Of a DNA stretch of 64,000 nucleotides, positions 44,931 to 54,682 are shown in pieces. The first letter of the stretch is position 1. Each line of letters opens with the position of its first letter. Below the pieces are notes generated by a model. It was not told where the DNA came from and searched no databases. It was given only the letters and a program-made list of their open reading frames with translations. Source of the DNA: Parasphingopyxis lamellibrachiae. Lineage in GTDB: Bacteria > Pseudomonadota > Alphaproteobacteria > Sphingomonadales > Sphingomonadaceae. The position numbers and the translations under genes were made by a program. The stretch spans positions 975,665-1,039,664 of the forward strand of contig NZ_QRDP01000004.1 of the NCBI RefSeq assembly GCF_003385775.1. Direction: 5' to 3'.

Positions 44931-46208
44931 ATGAACGCAGCGCCAGATACGCGCATCGCCGTGATCGGCCTTGGCTATGTGGGCCTGCCGCTGGCAGTCG
45001 CACTCGCCCGCCATTTCCAGGTGATCGGGATCGATGTCAGCGCAACCCGCATCGAAGAGCTGGACGCTGGCCATGATCGCACCGGCGAAATCGACACCGA
45101 AGCGCTCAGGGCGTCATCGCTTCGCCTGACCAGCGATCCTGCGGCTGCCCATGGCGCCGACATATTCGTGATCGCCGTTCCGACCCCGGTCGATGCCGAC
45201 AAAAAACCCGATCTGTCGGCCCTGCTCAGTGCATCGCGAATCGTTGCGCCACTGCTCGATGCGGCGAAACGGCCGGTGATTGTCTATGAATCGACCGTCT
45301 ATCCGGGCGTTACCGAAGACATTTGCGGGCCGACCCTTGAAGCGGCTTCGGGTCTTAAGCGCGGGGCAGACTTCTTCCTCGGCTATTCGCCCGAGCGGAT
45401 CAATCCGGGTGACCGCGAACATAGTATCGACAAGATCGTAAAAGTCGTTGCCGGAGAAAATTCCGATGTGAGCAACAAGCTGGCGGCGGTGTACGGCACA
45501 ATTACCGAAGCTGGCGCGTTCAAGGCGGCCTCGATCAAGGCTGCCGAAGCCGCCAAGGTGATCGAGAACGCCCAGCGCGACATCAATATCGCTTTTATGA
45601 ACGAAATCGCCCGGGTCTTCGGACCACTCGGGCTTTCGACCTGGGACGTTTTGGAAGCCGCGCGCACGAAATGGAATTTCCTGCCCTTCCAGCCGGGGCT
45701 GGTCGGCGGCCACTGTATCGGCGTCGATCCCTATTATCTGAGCCATTGCGCCGAGCAGCTCGGCCATGATCCGCAGGTCATTCTTGCCGGACGCAAGATC
45801 AACGATGCCATGGGCGTCTGGGTCGCCGATCAATTGCATGAGCGGCGCGGCGGGAAGTCGGGCAGCGTTCTGGTTCTCGGCCTGACCTTCAAGGAAGACG
45901 TGCCCGATCTGCGTAACTCCCGCGTCATCGATGTAATCGCACGACTTCGGGCGCTGGGCCATGATATCCATGTCCACGATCCGCTGGCCAATCGCGAGGA
46001 AGCCCTGGCGGAATACGGTGTGGAGCTGGAGTCAGGCCCGCCGGCAGGCCCTCATGACATGGTCTTCGCCGCTGTTCCCCACCAATCCTATCGCGACATG
46101 ACGGATGCCAGCATTGCGGCGCTCGTCAAAAACGGCGGGCTGCTGGCCGATCTTAAAGGCATGTGGCAGAGCCGCGATCTCGGCGATCTGGCGCGCTGGA
46201 CGCTTTAG
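44931..46208 (+). CDS. Nucleotide-sugar dehydrogenase, TviB/WbpO type
   Basis: A 425-residue NAD-dependent UDP-sugar dehydrogenase that oxidises C6 of a UDP-HexNAc to the uronic acid. The Rossmann motif is VIGLGYVGLPLAVA, the middle helix reads IKAAEAAKVIENAQRDINIA, the catalytic cysteine is in GGHCIGVDPYYL, and the C-terminal domain begins GLTFKEDVPDLRNS. These marks separate it from the UDP-glucose dehydrogenase at 54.7 kb and fit UDP-N-acetylglucosamine or galactosamine 6-dehydrogenases of capsule pathways. It converges on kdsB with a four-base overlap. Confidence 0.87.
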   Translation: MNAAPDTRIAVIGLGYVGLPLAVALARHFQVIGIDVSATRIEELDAGHDRTGEIDTEALRASSLRLTSDPAAAHGADIFVIAVPTPVDADKKPDLSALLSASRIVAPLLDAAKRPVIVYESTVYPGVTEDICGPTLEAASGLKRGADFFLGYSPERINPGDREHSIDKIVKVVAGENSDVSNKLAAVYGTITEAGAFKAASIKAAEAAKVIENAQRDINIAFMNEIARVFGPLGLSTWDVLEAARTKWNFLPFQPGLVGGHCIGVDPYYLSHCAEQLGHDPQVILAGRKINDAMGVWVADQLHERRGGKSGSVLVLGLTFKEDVPDLRNSRVIDVIARLRALGHDIHVHDPLANREEALAEYGVELESGPPAGPHDMVFAAVPHQSYRDMTDASIAALVKNGGLLADLKGMWQSRDLGDLARWTL

Positions 46209-46924
46209 CGCGCCAAGAGTTTCTCGACGATGGCGACATCTTCAGGTGCATCGACCCCTGGCCCGCTCGGCTCCGTTTCGATCAGCCTGATCGCAATTCC
46301 CGCCGCAAGATAGCGGAGCTGCTCAAGCGCTTCGGCGCGCTCTTCCGCAGGAACCAGCAGAGTGGAAAAGGCAAGCAGGTCGGACCGCCGATAGGCGTAG
46401 ATCCCGGCATGCTGGAAATATTGCGCATAATCGCCATGCCGCGGATGGGGAATTTTGGCGCGACTGAAATACAGCGCATCGCCCGCTGCATTGCGCACCA
46501 CCTTCACCCGGTTCGGGTTGTTCGCCTCTTCGTCGGAAATAGCGTGGCACAGGCTAGCCACCCGCACGATTCGATCTTCGCGCATCATCGCCGCCAGCCG
46601 GTCAAGATCGCCCGAGCGGACAAGCGGTTCATCGCCCTGAACATTGATGATCGCATCGGCCTCGATCCGCGCGGCGACCTCAGCAATCCGGTCGCTCCCG
46701 CTTTCATGATCGCTTCGGGTCATCTCGACCCGGCCGCCAAATTCGCGAACAGTGTCAGCGATGCGATCATCATCGGTCGCGACGATCACATCGTCAATTC
46801 CGCTCGCCGCTCTGGCTTTTTCCCAGACGCGGGTGATCATCGGCTTGCCGGCTATCGGCGTCAGCACTTTGCCGGGAAACCGCGTCGAACCCCATCGAGC
46901 CGGAATGATCGCTACGACCTTCAT
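46205..46924 (-). CDS. kdsB: 3-deoxy-manno-octulosonate cytidylyltransferase
   Basis: A 239-residue enzyme that makes CMP-Kdo. Marks are IIPARWGSTRFPGKVL at the N-terminus, IINVQGDEPLVRSGDLDRL, and FSRAKIPHPRHG. I chose ATG 46924, the normal N-terminus; the frame continues upstream into kdsA. It is the last gene of kpsF-kdsA-kdsB. Confidence 0.95.
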   Translation of the reverse strand: MKVVAIIPARWGSTRFPGKVLTPIAGKPMITRVWEKARAASGIDDVIVATDDDRIADTVREFGGRVEMTRSDHESGSDRIAEVAARIEADAIINVQGDEPLVRSGDLDRLAAMMREDRIVRVASLCHAISDEEANNPNRVKVVRNAAGDALYFSRAKIPHPRHGDYAQYFQHAGIYAYRRSDLLAFSTLLVPAEERAEALEQLRYLAAGIAIRLIETEPSGPGVDAPEDVAIVEKLLAR

Positions 46925-46934
46925 ACGCCTGCCC

Positions 46935-47768
46935 TCATCCGGGGCGCGAAATTGCGGCGATCGCCTTGAGTTCCGCCAGCAGTTCGGGAAGCCATTCAAA
47001 GGGCAGCATATTGGGCCCGTCGCATGGCGCATTGTCGGGATCGGGATGGGTTTCCATGAACACGCCGGAAACCGCGCCGGTGGCCACCGCCGCGCGTGCC
47101 AAAGCGGGCGCATGCTTGCGTTCGCCGCCGCTGCTTTCGCCCTTTGCGCCCGGCAGCTGCACCGAGTGGGTCGCATCGAATATGACCGGACATCCGCTCG
47201 TTTCGCGCATAATCGTCAACCCGCGCATATCGACTACAAGATTGCCATAGCCAAAGGTCGAACCGCGTTCGCAAACAAAGAACTCGGACGGCTTGTCAGC
47301 CGCATCGGCGGCGATCCGGGCTTTTTCGATAACCTTTGCCATATCCCAGGGCGCGAGAAACTGGCCCTTCTTGATATTGACCGGTTTGCCGGCAACCGCG
47401 ACCGCCGCGATAAAATCGGACTGGCGGCACAGAAACGCGGGCGTCTGGAGCATATCGACGGCCTCCGCCGCCGGTGCGACCTGATCTGTGTCATGCACGT
47501 CGGTTACGACCGGCACACCCAGCGTCTCGCGAACTTCGGCGAGAATCGACAGCCCGGCATCCATGCCGACACCGCGAAAACTCGCTGCAGAGGTTCTGTT
47601 CGCCTTGTCGAATGAGGATTTGTAGACGAGCCCGATGCCCGCCGCGGCGAAGATATCGCGCAGTTCTTCGGCGGTCTCCAGAGCAAAGCTGCGCGATTCA
47701 ATCGCACATGGGCCGGCCAGAACGAAAAGCTCCTCACCCGCCCAGGGCGAAGGCACCGACTCAGTCAT
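46935..47768 (-). CDS. kdsA: 3-deoxy-8-phosphooctulonate synthase
   Basis: A 277-residue TIM-barrel enzyme that condenses phosphoenolpyruvate and arabinose-5-phosphate. Marks are [54 protein letters not shown] and [12 protein letters not shown] chose ATG 47768, which overlaps the end of the kpsF gene by eight bases, so the two are translationally coupled. Confidence 0.96.
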   Translation of the reverse strand: MTESVPSPWAGEELFVLAGPCAIESRSFALETAEELRDIFAAAGIGLVYKSSFDKANRTSAASFRGVGMDAGLSILAEVRETLGVPVVTDVHDTDQVAPAAEAVDMLQTPAFLCRQSDFIAAVAVAGKPVNIKKGQFLAPWDMAKVIEKARIAADAADKPSEFFVCERGSTFGYGNLVVDMRGLTIMRETSGCPVIFDATHSVQLPGAKGESSGGERKHAPALARAAVATGAVSGVFMETHPDPDNAPCDGPNMLPFEWLPELLAELKAIAAISRPG

Positions 47769-48744
47769 GAATCTGAATAACGCCGAGGACCTTTTTGGCC
47801 GGATCGGCCACCACAAGCGCCGTCACGCGCGCATCATGCATCTTTGTGTCAGCATCGTACAGGGTCGCATCGGGGCCGATGGTCAAAGGACCGGGCGTCA
47901 TGATCTCATGCGCCCGGAGTTCGCCCAGTTCGCTTGCCTGTTCGAGTCCGCGACGCAGATCGCCGTCGGTCACGATGCCGCTCAACGTCTGATCCGCCAT
48001 CACGAGAACGAGCCCCAGCTTGCCGTCCGACATGATCGGCAGCATGGCCTTGAGCGTTGTATCGGGCGTGCATATCGGCAGGTCCGTCTTGTGCATGGCA
48101 TCGCGGACCGGTGTTTTTAGCCTTTTTCCGAGTTTACCGCCCGGATGATATTGCGCAAAATCGGCAGCCTTGAACCCGCTGGCTTCGCAAAGTGCAATCG
48201 CCAGAGCATCCCCCATCGCCATTGCGACGATAGTCGACGTCGTCGGGGCCAGATTGTGCAGGCAGGCTTCCCGTTCGATCGACCCATCCAGTGCGATGTC
48301 CGACTGGCGCGCCAGCGTCGACCGCATATTGCCCGTGATGGAGATGATCGGAACTTCAAGATTGCGCAAATAGGGAATCAGCCCCAGCACTTCGTCCGTC
48401 TCGCCGCTTGCCGATATCAGCACGGCTGTGTCTCCGTGTGTGATCATGCCCAGATCGCCATGACCCGCATCTGCACTGTGCACGAAGATGCTCGGCGTCC
48501 CGAGCGAGGCGAAGGTTGCGCTGATCTTGCGCGCCACGAGGCCGGACTTTCCCATCCCGGAGACCACAACATGTCTTTTCCGGCTGAGAATCAGGTCGAC
48601 GGCATCACTGAAACTGCCATCGATCCGTCCCGCCAGTGTCGCCACGGCAGCCGCATTTATCTGCAGCGCGTGGGCAGCGGTCTTTATCGGACTCGACAGT
48701 TCATCATGGGAATCAAGACGCGTACGCATCACAGAATCGGTCAT
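47761..48744 (-). CDS. kpsF: Arabinose-5-phosphate isomerase, KpsF/GutQ family
   Basis: A 327-residue enzyme that converts ribulose-5-phosphate to arabinose-5-phosphate, the first step to Kdo. The SIS domain has [20 protein letters not shown] and [11 protein letters not shown], and two CBS motifs follow (VRDAMHK and [12 protein letters not shown]). It leads the run kpsF-kdsA-kdsB, so a complete path from ribulose-5-phosphate to CMP-Kdo is encoded in one short operon beside the capsule genes. Confidence 0.93.
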   Translation of the reverse strand: MTDSVMRTRLDSHDELSSPIKTAAHALQINAAAVATLAGRIDGSFSDAVDLILSRKRHVVVSGMGKSGLVARKISATFASLGTPSIFVHSADAGHGDLGMITHGDTAVLISASGETDEVLGLIPYLRNLEVPIISITGNMRSTLARQSDIALDGSIEREACLHNLAPTTSTIVAMAMGDALAIALCEASGFKAADFAQYHPGGKLGKRLKTPVRDAMHKTDLPICTPDTTLKAMLPIMSDGKLGLVLVMADQTLSGIVTDGDLRRGLEQASELGELRAHEIMTPGPLTIGPDATLYDADTKMHDARVTALVVADPAKKVLGVIQIHD

Positions 48745-48891
48745 TCGGGCCCCTTTGACGACCGGTCTGCAGCATTTTCGCCACAACCCACCGGCCGATT
48801 TTGTCTTTTTACTTACTTTTCCTACTTCTAGTGATGACTTTGCGGTTGCGCAACAATAGTACAGACGACGGACGGGCGCAGAGGGAGTAAC

Positions 48892-50229
48892 GTGAATATG
48901 AACGGCCCAGTGCTGCCCGCTAGGCTTGTCTCGGAAAATCGCTCGATTTCGGTCGAACAACCCGACCGTCCAGACACCCTGCCTACCATCCCGGACGATG
49001 CACCCTATTGTTTCCGCGGCCGCAATATCCTGATGTTACAGGGGCCTGTCGGGCCCTTCTTCAATCGCCTCGCCAAGGACCTGCAATGGGCGGGTGCAAA
49101 TGTGCACAAAATCAATTTCAATGGCGGCGACTGGTTTTACTATCCGACGAACGCAACCAGTTTCACCGACCCGATCGACAGATTCCCGGCATTCCTGAAC
49201 CGGATTTGCGACGAGAAGCGGATCGATACGATCATGCTGTTCGGCGATTGCCGAAAAATGCACAGCATCGCGAGCCAGATAGCCGCAGAGCGCAACGTTG
49301 AAGTCTATGTGTTCGAGGAAGGCTATATCCGCCCGGATTATATCACGATGGAGTGCCACGGCGTAAACGGACGCAGCACAATGCCGCGCGCCGGAATATT
49401 CTATCTGAACACACCAGCCCCCGAACCGGCGGAAACAAGTTCTGTCGGACAAACAATCTGGCATGCCACGGGGTGGGCGTTCACCTATTATTTCTGGGCT
49501 ATCATTCTGTGGCCCTTCTTCCCCCGTTACCGCCATCATCGCTCGCTAAGCTGGTTCGAGGGCCTTGCCTGGGTGAGAGGGGCCGCGCGCAAATACTGGT
49601 ATCGCTGGAAGAACAAGCGTGATGTCGACCGGCTGGTTGTCGAGGATCATCCACCCTTTTTCCTGGTTCCGCTGCAGGTCCATAATGATGCGCAGATCGG
49701 CGTCCATTCGGAATTCGATACGATCGAGCAGTTTATCAGGCACACCGTGCGTTCTTTCGCGTCTCATGCCGCAGAGAATGCCCTTCTCGTGCTGAAGCAC
49801 CATCCGATGGACCGCCCCTATACGGACTATACCCGGCTTGTCCGCAGATTACGGGACGAAACAAAGCTCGGTGATCGCCTGATCTACGTTCACGACCCGC
49901 ATCTACCGACATTGATCAGCGAGGCCCAGGGGCTTGTCACCATCAACAGCACCACCGGAATGTCAGCCATCCACCACAGCAAGCCCACACTGGCGCTTGG
50001 CGATGCGATTTATCGCATAGAAGGCCTAACGGCCTCGGTAACGCTCGACGAGTTCTGGACCAAGGCCGACGAATATCCGGTCCATCAGGACCTTTACCGG
50101 AATTTCCGGCACCAGCTGATCTACCGGACGCAATTGAACGGCAATTTCTATCGCCGGATCAAGATCCCCGGCACACTTGCCGGCATTGACTGGACGCGTG
50201 GGGAGCTGGTCAACGATACGGGAGAATAA
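48892..50229 (+). CDS. kpsS: Capsule polysaccharide synthesis protein, KpsS-like Kdo transferase
   Basis: A 445-residue protein of the capsule-synthesis family that includes the KpsS beta-Kdo transferase, which begins the poly-Kdo linker on lyso-phosphatidylglycerol. Family marks are ILMLQGPVGPFFNRLAKDL, VYVFEEGYIRPDYIT, LLVLKHHPMDRPYTDY and VTINSTTGMSAIHHSKPTL. GTG 48892 has GGGAG four bases upstream; ATG 48898 is an alternative. It is divergent from kpsF and converges on kpsD. The usual partner KpsC is not in the window. Confidence 0.87.
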   Translation: MNMNGPVLPARLVSENRSISVEQPDRPDTLPTIPDDAPYCFRGRNILMLQGPVGPFFNRLAKDLQWAGANVHKINFNGGDWFYYPTNATSFTDPIDRFPAFLNRICDEKRIDTIMLFGDCRKMHSIASQIAAERNVEVYVFEEGYIRPDYITMECHGVNGRSTMPRAGIFYLNTPAPEPAETSSVGQTIWHATGWAFTYYFWAIILWPFFPRYRHHRSLSWFEGLAWVRGAARKYWYRWKNKRDVDRLVVEDHPPFFLVPLQVHNDAQIGVHSEFDTIEQFIRHTVRSFASHAAENALLVLKHHPMDRPYTDYTRLVRRLRDETKLGDRLIYVHDPHLPTLISEAQGLVTINSTTGMSAIHHSKPTLALGDAIYRIEGLTASVTLDEFWTKADEYPVHQDLYRNFRHQLIYRTQLNGNFYRRIKIPGTLAGIDWTRGELVNDTGE

Positions 50230-50310
50230 CTGGTCATTCCCCTGCCCGTGCAGATTTGGCTTACTGCCGAAAACGCTTATACCCACCGTCGCCTTAAAGA
50301 CGCGCTGCAG

Positions 50311-52002
50311 CTAGAAGATCCTGAATATCGAGGCGGCGGCCAATCCCGTCTGGCCGAGAATCTGGGTAATATCGCGGATAAACTGCAATGTTTGTCCGGG
50401 CGCTTTCGGCGGCACAAGGATGCGATCTCCTGCCCGCACTGCTCCACCGCGCTGCACACTGCCATCGGGATGGATCACGAGCGTGTCCGACCGGTTCGCA
50501 AGGTTCGTGAACCCGCCCGCCCTGCGAACATAATCGCGCGCATCGTTACCGGGGGTCCAGAGCAATGTCTGCGGCAGCTCGACTTCACCGGCAATCACAA
50601 CCGTCTGGTTCACATAGGGTATGATGATCACATCATCGGGTTCCAGCAAAACCTGATCGAGATTGGCATCGTCAGGCAAGGCAACCAAACCGCGCGGCTC
50701 GACCAGGCGCGCGCGCGCAATGAAGGCGCCGAGCGAAGTGGCCTGGGCAGCGCGGGCTTGCGCCGAAGCGGCGGACGACGAGGAAGCGGTGTAGATTGCG
50801 CGTTCCAGACGCGCGAGATTTTCCTGAAGCAGGACGCGCTGCGTTTCGGCAACGCTGCGCCGCTCCAGATGGATCATCGGCACATCGGCCAGCGGGTCCA
50901 ACGGAATGCTCGCAATCAGGGGACCAAGATAGTCGCCGCGATTTACAACATAGGCCGATGGCCCCTCATGGGCGCCCATGACGCGAACCACAAAGGTATC
51001 GGACGGCGCATCGGCCTCATAACGCACCCGATCGCCATCGGCGAGCGTCAGGGCCGCAAACTCCTCGCGCGACAGATAGGCGTTGAAGGGTGTGCCATTG
51101 CGCGTTCCCAGGACCGAAACATGGGTGATTTCAGGGCGCGGCCGCGAATAGCGGAGCAATTCGCTGCCCGTGCCCGCTACATTGGCGAATTCGAACGTAT
51201 AGGGCGCGCGTGCGTCGCCGCTGACGGATACGACAGGCCCCTGCTGGCCCACCACAATGACATCGCCGTTGCGCAGACTAACCCCGGTCATGTCGCCGTT
51301 GAGCAAGAAATCGTACAGATCGACAGCGCCGAGCGTTTCCCCGTTTCTCCGAACCAGTATGTGGCGATAACTGCCACGATCAGCATCGATACCGCCGGCG
51401 GCCTGCAGAAAGCCGATTACAGACGACTGGCTGATGCCTGTATGTCCACCGGGCTGGCGCACCGGGCCGGTAACAAAGACCTGAATTTCGCCGGCATCGG
51501 CCACCGTGGCATAGACCTGCACAGTCGATTGATAGACCCGGGAGGATGCTGCGGAGACGACATCGTTCACATCGGCCGACCGTGTTCCCGCGATCATGAC
51601 GGGACCGACATTGGGCAAGGCGATATTGCCTTCGGCATCCACCACGAGGCGTGCCGTTTCATTGACCAGCCCATAAGTAGTGACCGAAACCACATCGCCC
51701 GGCTGCACGACATAGTTGGGATCGGCGGCACCCGATATCTCGTCGCCCCCTTCCTGCTGGAAAAGCTCAGCCCCAAACGGCTGCGGACGGGTGCCCGCGA
51801 GCTGGTCCTGTCTCAAAGTCGTCCGCCGCGCCTCTGAACCACGCTGATCGTCCTGAATAACGGCTGCCGGCGCCGACCCTGCTCCGACAGCGCTCGCACC
51901 GGAGTCTGCGTCGATCTGCGCCACTGCAGGCGAGACGGCCATGACCAGCAGCACAACCGCAAATGAAGCGAACAGGCGATAAAGATGCGAAAATCTGGTC
52001 AT
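50311..52002 (-). CDS. kpsD: Polysaccharide export protein, KpsD/Wza-like (SLBB domains)
   Basis: A 563-residue exported protein with signal peptide FASFAVVLLVMAVSPAVAQ. The Poly_export domain starts near YVVQPGDVVSVTTYGLVNE, followed by several SLBB repeats such as VFVTGPVRQPGGHTG, VIAGEVELPQTLLW and DYVRRAGGFTN. This type forms the periplasmic/outer-membrane conduit for capsule, with KpsE and KpsMT. I chose ATG 52002, which overlaps the kpsE end by four bases. Length is close to E. coli KpsD. Confidence 0.87.
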   Translation of the reverse strand: MTRFSHLYRLFASFAVVLLVMAVSPAVAQIDADSGASAVGAGSAPAAVIQDDQRGSEARRTTLRQDQLAGTRPQPFGAELFQQEGGDEISGAADPNYVVQPGDVVSVTTYGLVNETARLVVDAEGNIALPNVGPVMIAGTRSADVNDVVSAASSRVYQSTVQVYATVADAGEIQVFVTGPVRQPGGHTGISQSSVIGFLQAAGGIDADRGSYRHILVRRNGETLGAVDLYDFLLNGDMTGVSLRNGDVIVVGQQGPVVSVSGDARAPYTFEFANVAGTGSELLRYSRPRPEITHVSVLGTRNGTPFNAYLSREEFAALTLADGDRVRYEADAPSDTFVVRVMGAHEGPSAYVVNRGDYLGPLIASIPLDPLADVPMIHLERRSVAETQRVLLQENLARLERAIYTASSSSAASAQARAAQATSLGAFIARARLVEPRGLVALPDDANLDQVLLEPDDVIIIPYVNQTVVIAGEVELPQTLLWTPGNDARDYVRRAGGFTNLANRSDTLVIHPDGSVQRGGAVRAGDRILVPPKAPGQTLQFIRDITQILGQTGLAAASIFRIF

Positions 52003-53156
52003 TCCATATGGTCCTTGACGACGGAATAGCCGAGCGTCGCAATGGCCATCAACAGGGCCGCCGCAATCGCAAAGGCGAATATATTGGCGAAGCGCGACCA
52101 ATAGTTCGAAACTTCGGGAAGCCTAGGCGGGACAAAGGGAACGAGATAGCGGCGTTCATTCGCCCGTTGGGCAATCGCCTGGCGTTCCGCCTGGATAGCC
52201 GCATAATAGGCTTGCTGAGCAAACTCATAATCTAGCAACGCCGTTTGCGCGCTGACATCGCGTGATGCCTCGGACACGCCGAAACCGTCGCGTGCTTCCT
52301 GTAATGCGGCCGCCCGCTGCGCCTCGAGCGCCGCAATACGTTCGTCCATCGCGCGAATCTGCGGCGAATCCGGACGGAATTGCGCAATAGCGGCGGCGCG
52401 CTCAACCCGTGCATTGGCAAGCTGACCTTCGATCTGGCCTACAAGCCCAACCTGTTGCGCAGCCTCCCCTTCCAGGGTCGTTGCCCGGTTGGCCCGGGAT
52501 GTAATTACGCGTCGCCGCGCTTCGTTATAGGCTTCGCGTCTTGAAGCCACCTCTTCGCCGGCCACGCGAACGGCTTCATCCTGCACGCGGCCGTTTAGCG
52601 CATTCACCACATTTTCGGTTTCTGAAAGAACGCCCTGCGCCAGGCGAAGAGAATCTTCGGGCGTATAGGCACGCACGTTGACGGTAATAATCTTCGACGT
52701 CGCATCATAGCCAGCGTTGACCTGGCCTCGCCAGAATTCCGCCTTCCTTTCAACGGCAGCGGAGGGTGCTATGCGCGCCCAGGGGTCGAAGCTCCACCCG
52801 CCATAGGCGACATCGAAACCGTAATTTTCCTGAAGCTGCCTGATCATCGCGCTGGACGTGATATATTCCGTTACGACCAGCCCATCATTGGTCGATGTGG
52901 AAATTGCGGGAAGCCCGATACCGCCGAGAAGATCAGGCTGCTGCTGCTTAAGCCCCTGGATCGTAAACATCATTTCGGTATCATATTCGGGCCGGGCAAG
53001 CAGCGCATAATAGATGAATACGAGAAATGTCGGGATCACAATCCCGGCTGCAATGATACGAAAGCGCAAACGGCGGCGGGCATGGCGGTCGCTTGCCTCT
53101 TCCGGCCGGATACGAAACCAGTCCTTGGCGCTTTCCAGAAGTTCTGCCCGGTTCAT
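51999..53156 (-). CDS. kpsE: Capsule export inner-membrane protein KpsE (PCP-3 type)
   Basis: A 385-residue polysaccharide co-polymerase. A cytoplasmic basic N-terminus precedes a first membrane span (IIAAGIVIPTFLVFIYYALL). A long periplasmic, mainly coiled-coil part spans residues ~60-345, and the second span is IFAFAIAAALLMAIATLGY. It links the KpsMT transporter to the outer-membrane channel. ATG 53156 shares a base with the kpsT stop codon (TGATG). Confidence 0.88.
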   Translation of the reverse strand: MNRAELLESAKDWFRIRPEEASDRHARRRLRFRIIAAGIVIPTFLVFIYYALLARPEYDTEMMFTIQGLKQQQPDLLGGIGLPAISTSTNDGLVVTEYITSSAMIRQLQENYGFDVAYGGWSFDPWARIAPSAAVERKAEFWRGQVNAGYDATSKIITVNVRAYTPEDSLRLAQGVLSETENVVNALNGRVQDEAVRVAGEEVASRREAYNEARRRVITSRANRATTLEGEAAQQVGLVGQIEGQLANARVERAAAIAQFRPDSPQIRAMDERIAALEAQRAAALQEARDGFGVSEASRDVSAQTALLDYEFAQQAYYAAIQAERQAIAQRANERRYLVPFVPPRLPEVSNYWSRFANIFAFAIAAALLMAIATLGYSVVKDHME

Positions 53157-53815
53157 CACTGTGTAACTCGCTCATAATGCTCGGCAGCCTCTTCCACGCT
53201 ATCGAACATATCGAGGCGCCCCTTGTGAACCACACCGGCACGGTCACAATATTCTTTGATCATGTTTGGCATATGAGAGGTCAACAATATATCAGCCTCT
53301 TCCCTACGCTTCGCAAATTCGGCTTTGCATTTTTCCTGGAACTTGAAATCGCCTACGGCAAGCGACTCATCGATCACATAGACCTGGAACCTGATAGCCA
53401 TGCTGAGGGCGAATGCCAAACGCGACTGCATGCCGGACGAGTATGTGCGCACCGGCTCATGAATGGCATTCCCGATTTCTGCGAAATCCTCAACAAAATC
53501 GGAAACCTCTTTGATATCAGCATTGTAGATACGGCAAACGAAGCGCAGATTCTCCATCCCGGTCAGCGAACTGTTGAACGAAGACGCGAAACCCAGGCGC
53601 CAGCTTATGGAGACGTCCTTGCGGACATCGCCGAATGTCGGGCGTTCGGCCCCACAGATTATCCGCAACAAAGTTGATTTGCCGGCCCCGTTTACGCCCA
53701 ATATTCCATAGCTGTGGCCGCGCTCGAACACCGCATTGATATCGTGCAGCACTGTCTTTCGCCCGCTTCTTCGCGATCGATATGTCTTGGAAACGTTGCG
53801 CAGTTCAATGGTCAT
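53156..53815 (-). CDS. kpsT: Capsule ABC transporter ATP-binding protein
   Basis: A 219-residue ABC ATPase. Walker A is GVNGAGKSTLLRIICG, the signature motif is YSSGMQSRLAFALSMAI and Walker B is VYVIDESLAVGD. The short length and the serine-glycine-methionine signature fit KpsT proteins that power export of capsule by KpsM. It overlaps kpsE and lies 5 bp after kpsM. Confidence 0.92.
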   Translation of the reverse strand: MTIELRNVSKTYRSRRSGRKTVLHDINAVFERGHSYGILGVNGAGKSTLLRIICGAERPTFGDVRKDVSISWRLGFASSFNSSLTGMENLRFVCRIYNADIKEVSDFVEDFAEIGNAIHEPVRTYSSGMQSRLAFALSMAIRFQVYVIDESLAVGDFKFQEKCKAEFAKRREEADILLTSHMPNMIKEYCDRAGVVHKGRLDMFDSVEEAAEHYERVTQ

Positions 53816-53820
53816 GGCGG

Positions 53821-54642
53821 CTAACTGACTATTTCCTCATCGCCCGTCATCAAAAGGATGCGGTCAACCACCAGGCCGATTATCAGCGAAACCGTTCCGA
53901 ATGCCATGGGATAGGTAATCGAATACACATCGCTTTCGAAGGTCGGGATGGCGGCAGACCTTATCCACTCGACCAGATGCGCCACAGGATTGAATAGCAG
54001 ATAATAGCGAACGCTTTCCGGCATTTGTTCTAGCGTGAAGAAAATGCCCGACAGCAGAAACAGCGGACGGCTCATATAACCCCAGATATTTATCCAAACT
54101 GGAATGATGCGGGCCAGGCTGGAGCTCAAAAACATCGTCCCGAACGTGAAATAAAAAAGCGCAAGCATTGCCAGTAGCAACTGCACCGGATCACCCAGGA
54201 ACCAACTGGGCGACACATCGGCAACCAGTTGAAGTCCTACAATAAAGATAAAAATCACGAAAACTGTGGTGGCGGCTTCAAGCAGAATTCGTGCTACAAT
54301 GATATCGGCCGGCATGACTTGCGGGTAAGTCAGCAAGCCTAGGCTGGCGCTAACAGCCGTCGCGCCTTGCCCGACCGCACCACGCCAGAACAGGAGTGGA
54401 ACTATCCCAGTTACGAAAAAAACAGAAACTGGCGATCCGACAGGAGATGATCTGCCAAGAACCGCAAATATACCGATGAATACAGCGAGCAGCATAAGCG
54501 GGTCGATAATTGCCCAAGCATAGCCGATATTGGAACTACCATAGCGCGTGCGCGATTCCCGCATGATCACCGCAAAAATAACGCGCCCCATCACGACCAA
54601 ACATTGCCGGAGTTCGGCAAACCAATCCTTGCTGAAAGGCAT
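53821..54642 (-). CDS. kpsM: Capsule ABC transporter permease
   Basis: A 273-residue ABC-2 type permease with six predicted spans. The amphipathic start is VIFAVIMRESRTRYGSSNIG, then YAWAIIDPLMLLAVFIG. The C-terminal part has LFNPVAHLVEWIRSA, common to capsule and O-antigen exporters. I chose ATG 54642, giving MPFSKDWFAELRQ; the longer frame overlaps ugd. It pairs with kpsT. Confidence 0.9.
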   Translation of the reverse strand: MPFSKDWFAELRQCLVVMGRVIFAVIMRESRTRYGSSNIGYAWAIIDPLMLLAVFIGIFAVLGRSSPVGSPVSVFFVTGIVPLLFWRGAVGQGATAVSASLGLLTYPQVMPADIIVARILLEAATTVFVIFIFIVGLQLVADVSPSWFLGDPVQLLLAMLALFYFTFGTMFLSSSLARIIPVWINIWGYMSRPLFLLSGIFFTLEQMPESVRYYLLFNPVAHLVEWIRSAAIPTFESDVYSITYPMAFGTVSLIIGLVVDRILLMTGDEEIVS

Positions 54643-54682
54643 GTAATCGCCAATGCGGGTGGGAAGTTGTTTTGCCACGATG

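Noticed and set aside
50248..51837. 529-codon open frame on the plus strand opposite kpsD
   Set aside because: kpsD has signal peptide and SLBB motifs; the opposite frame is compositionally odd and without similarity.
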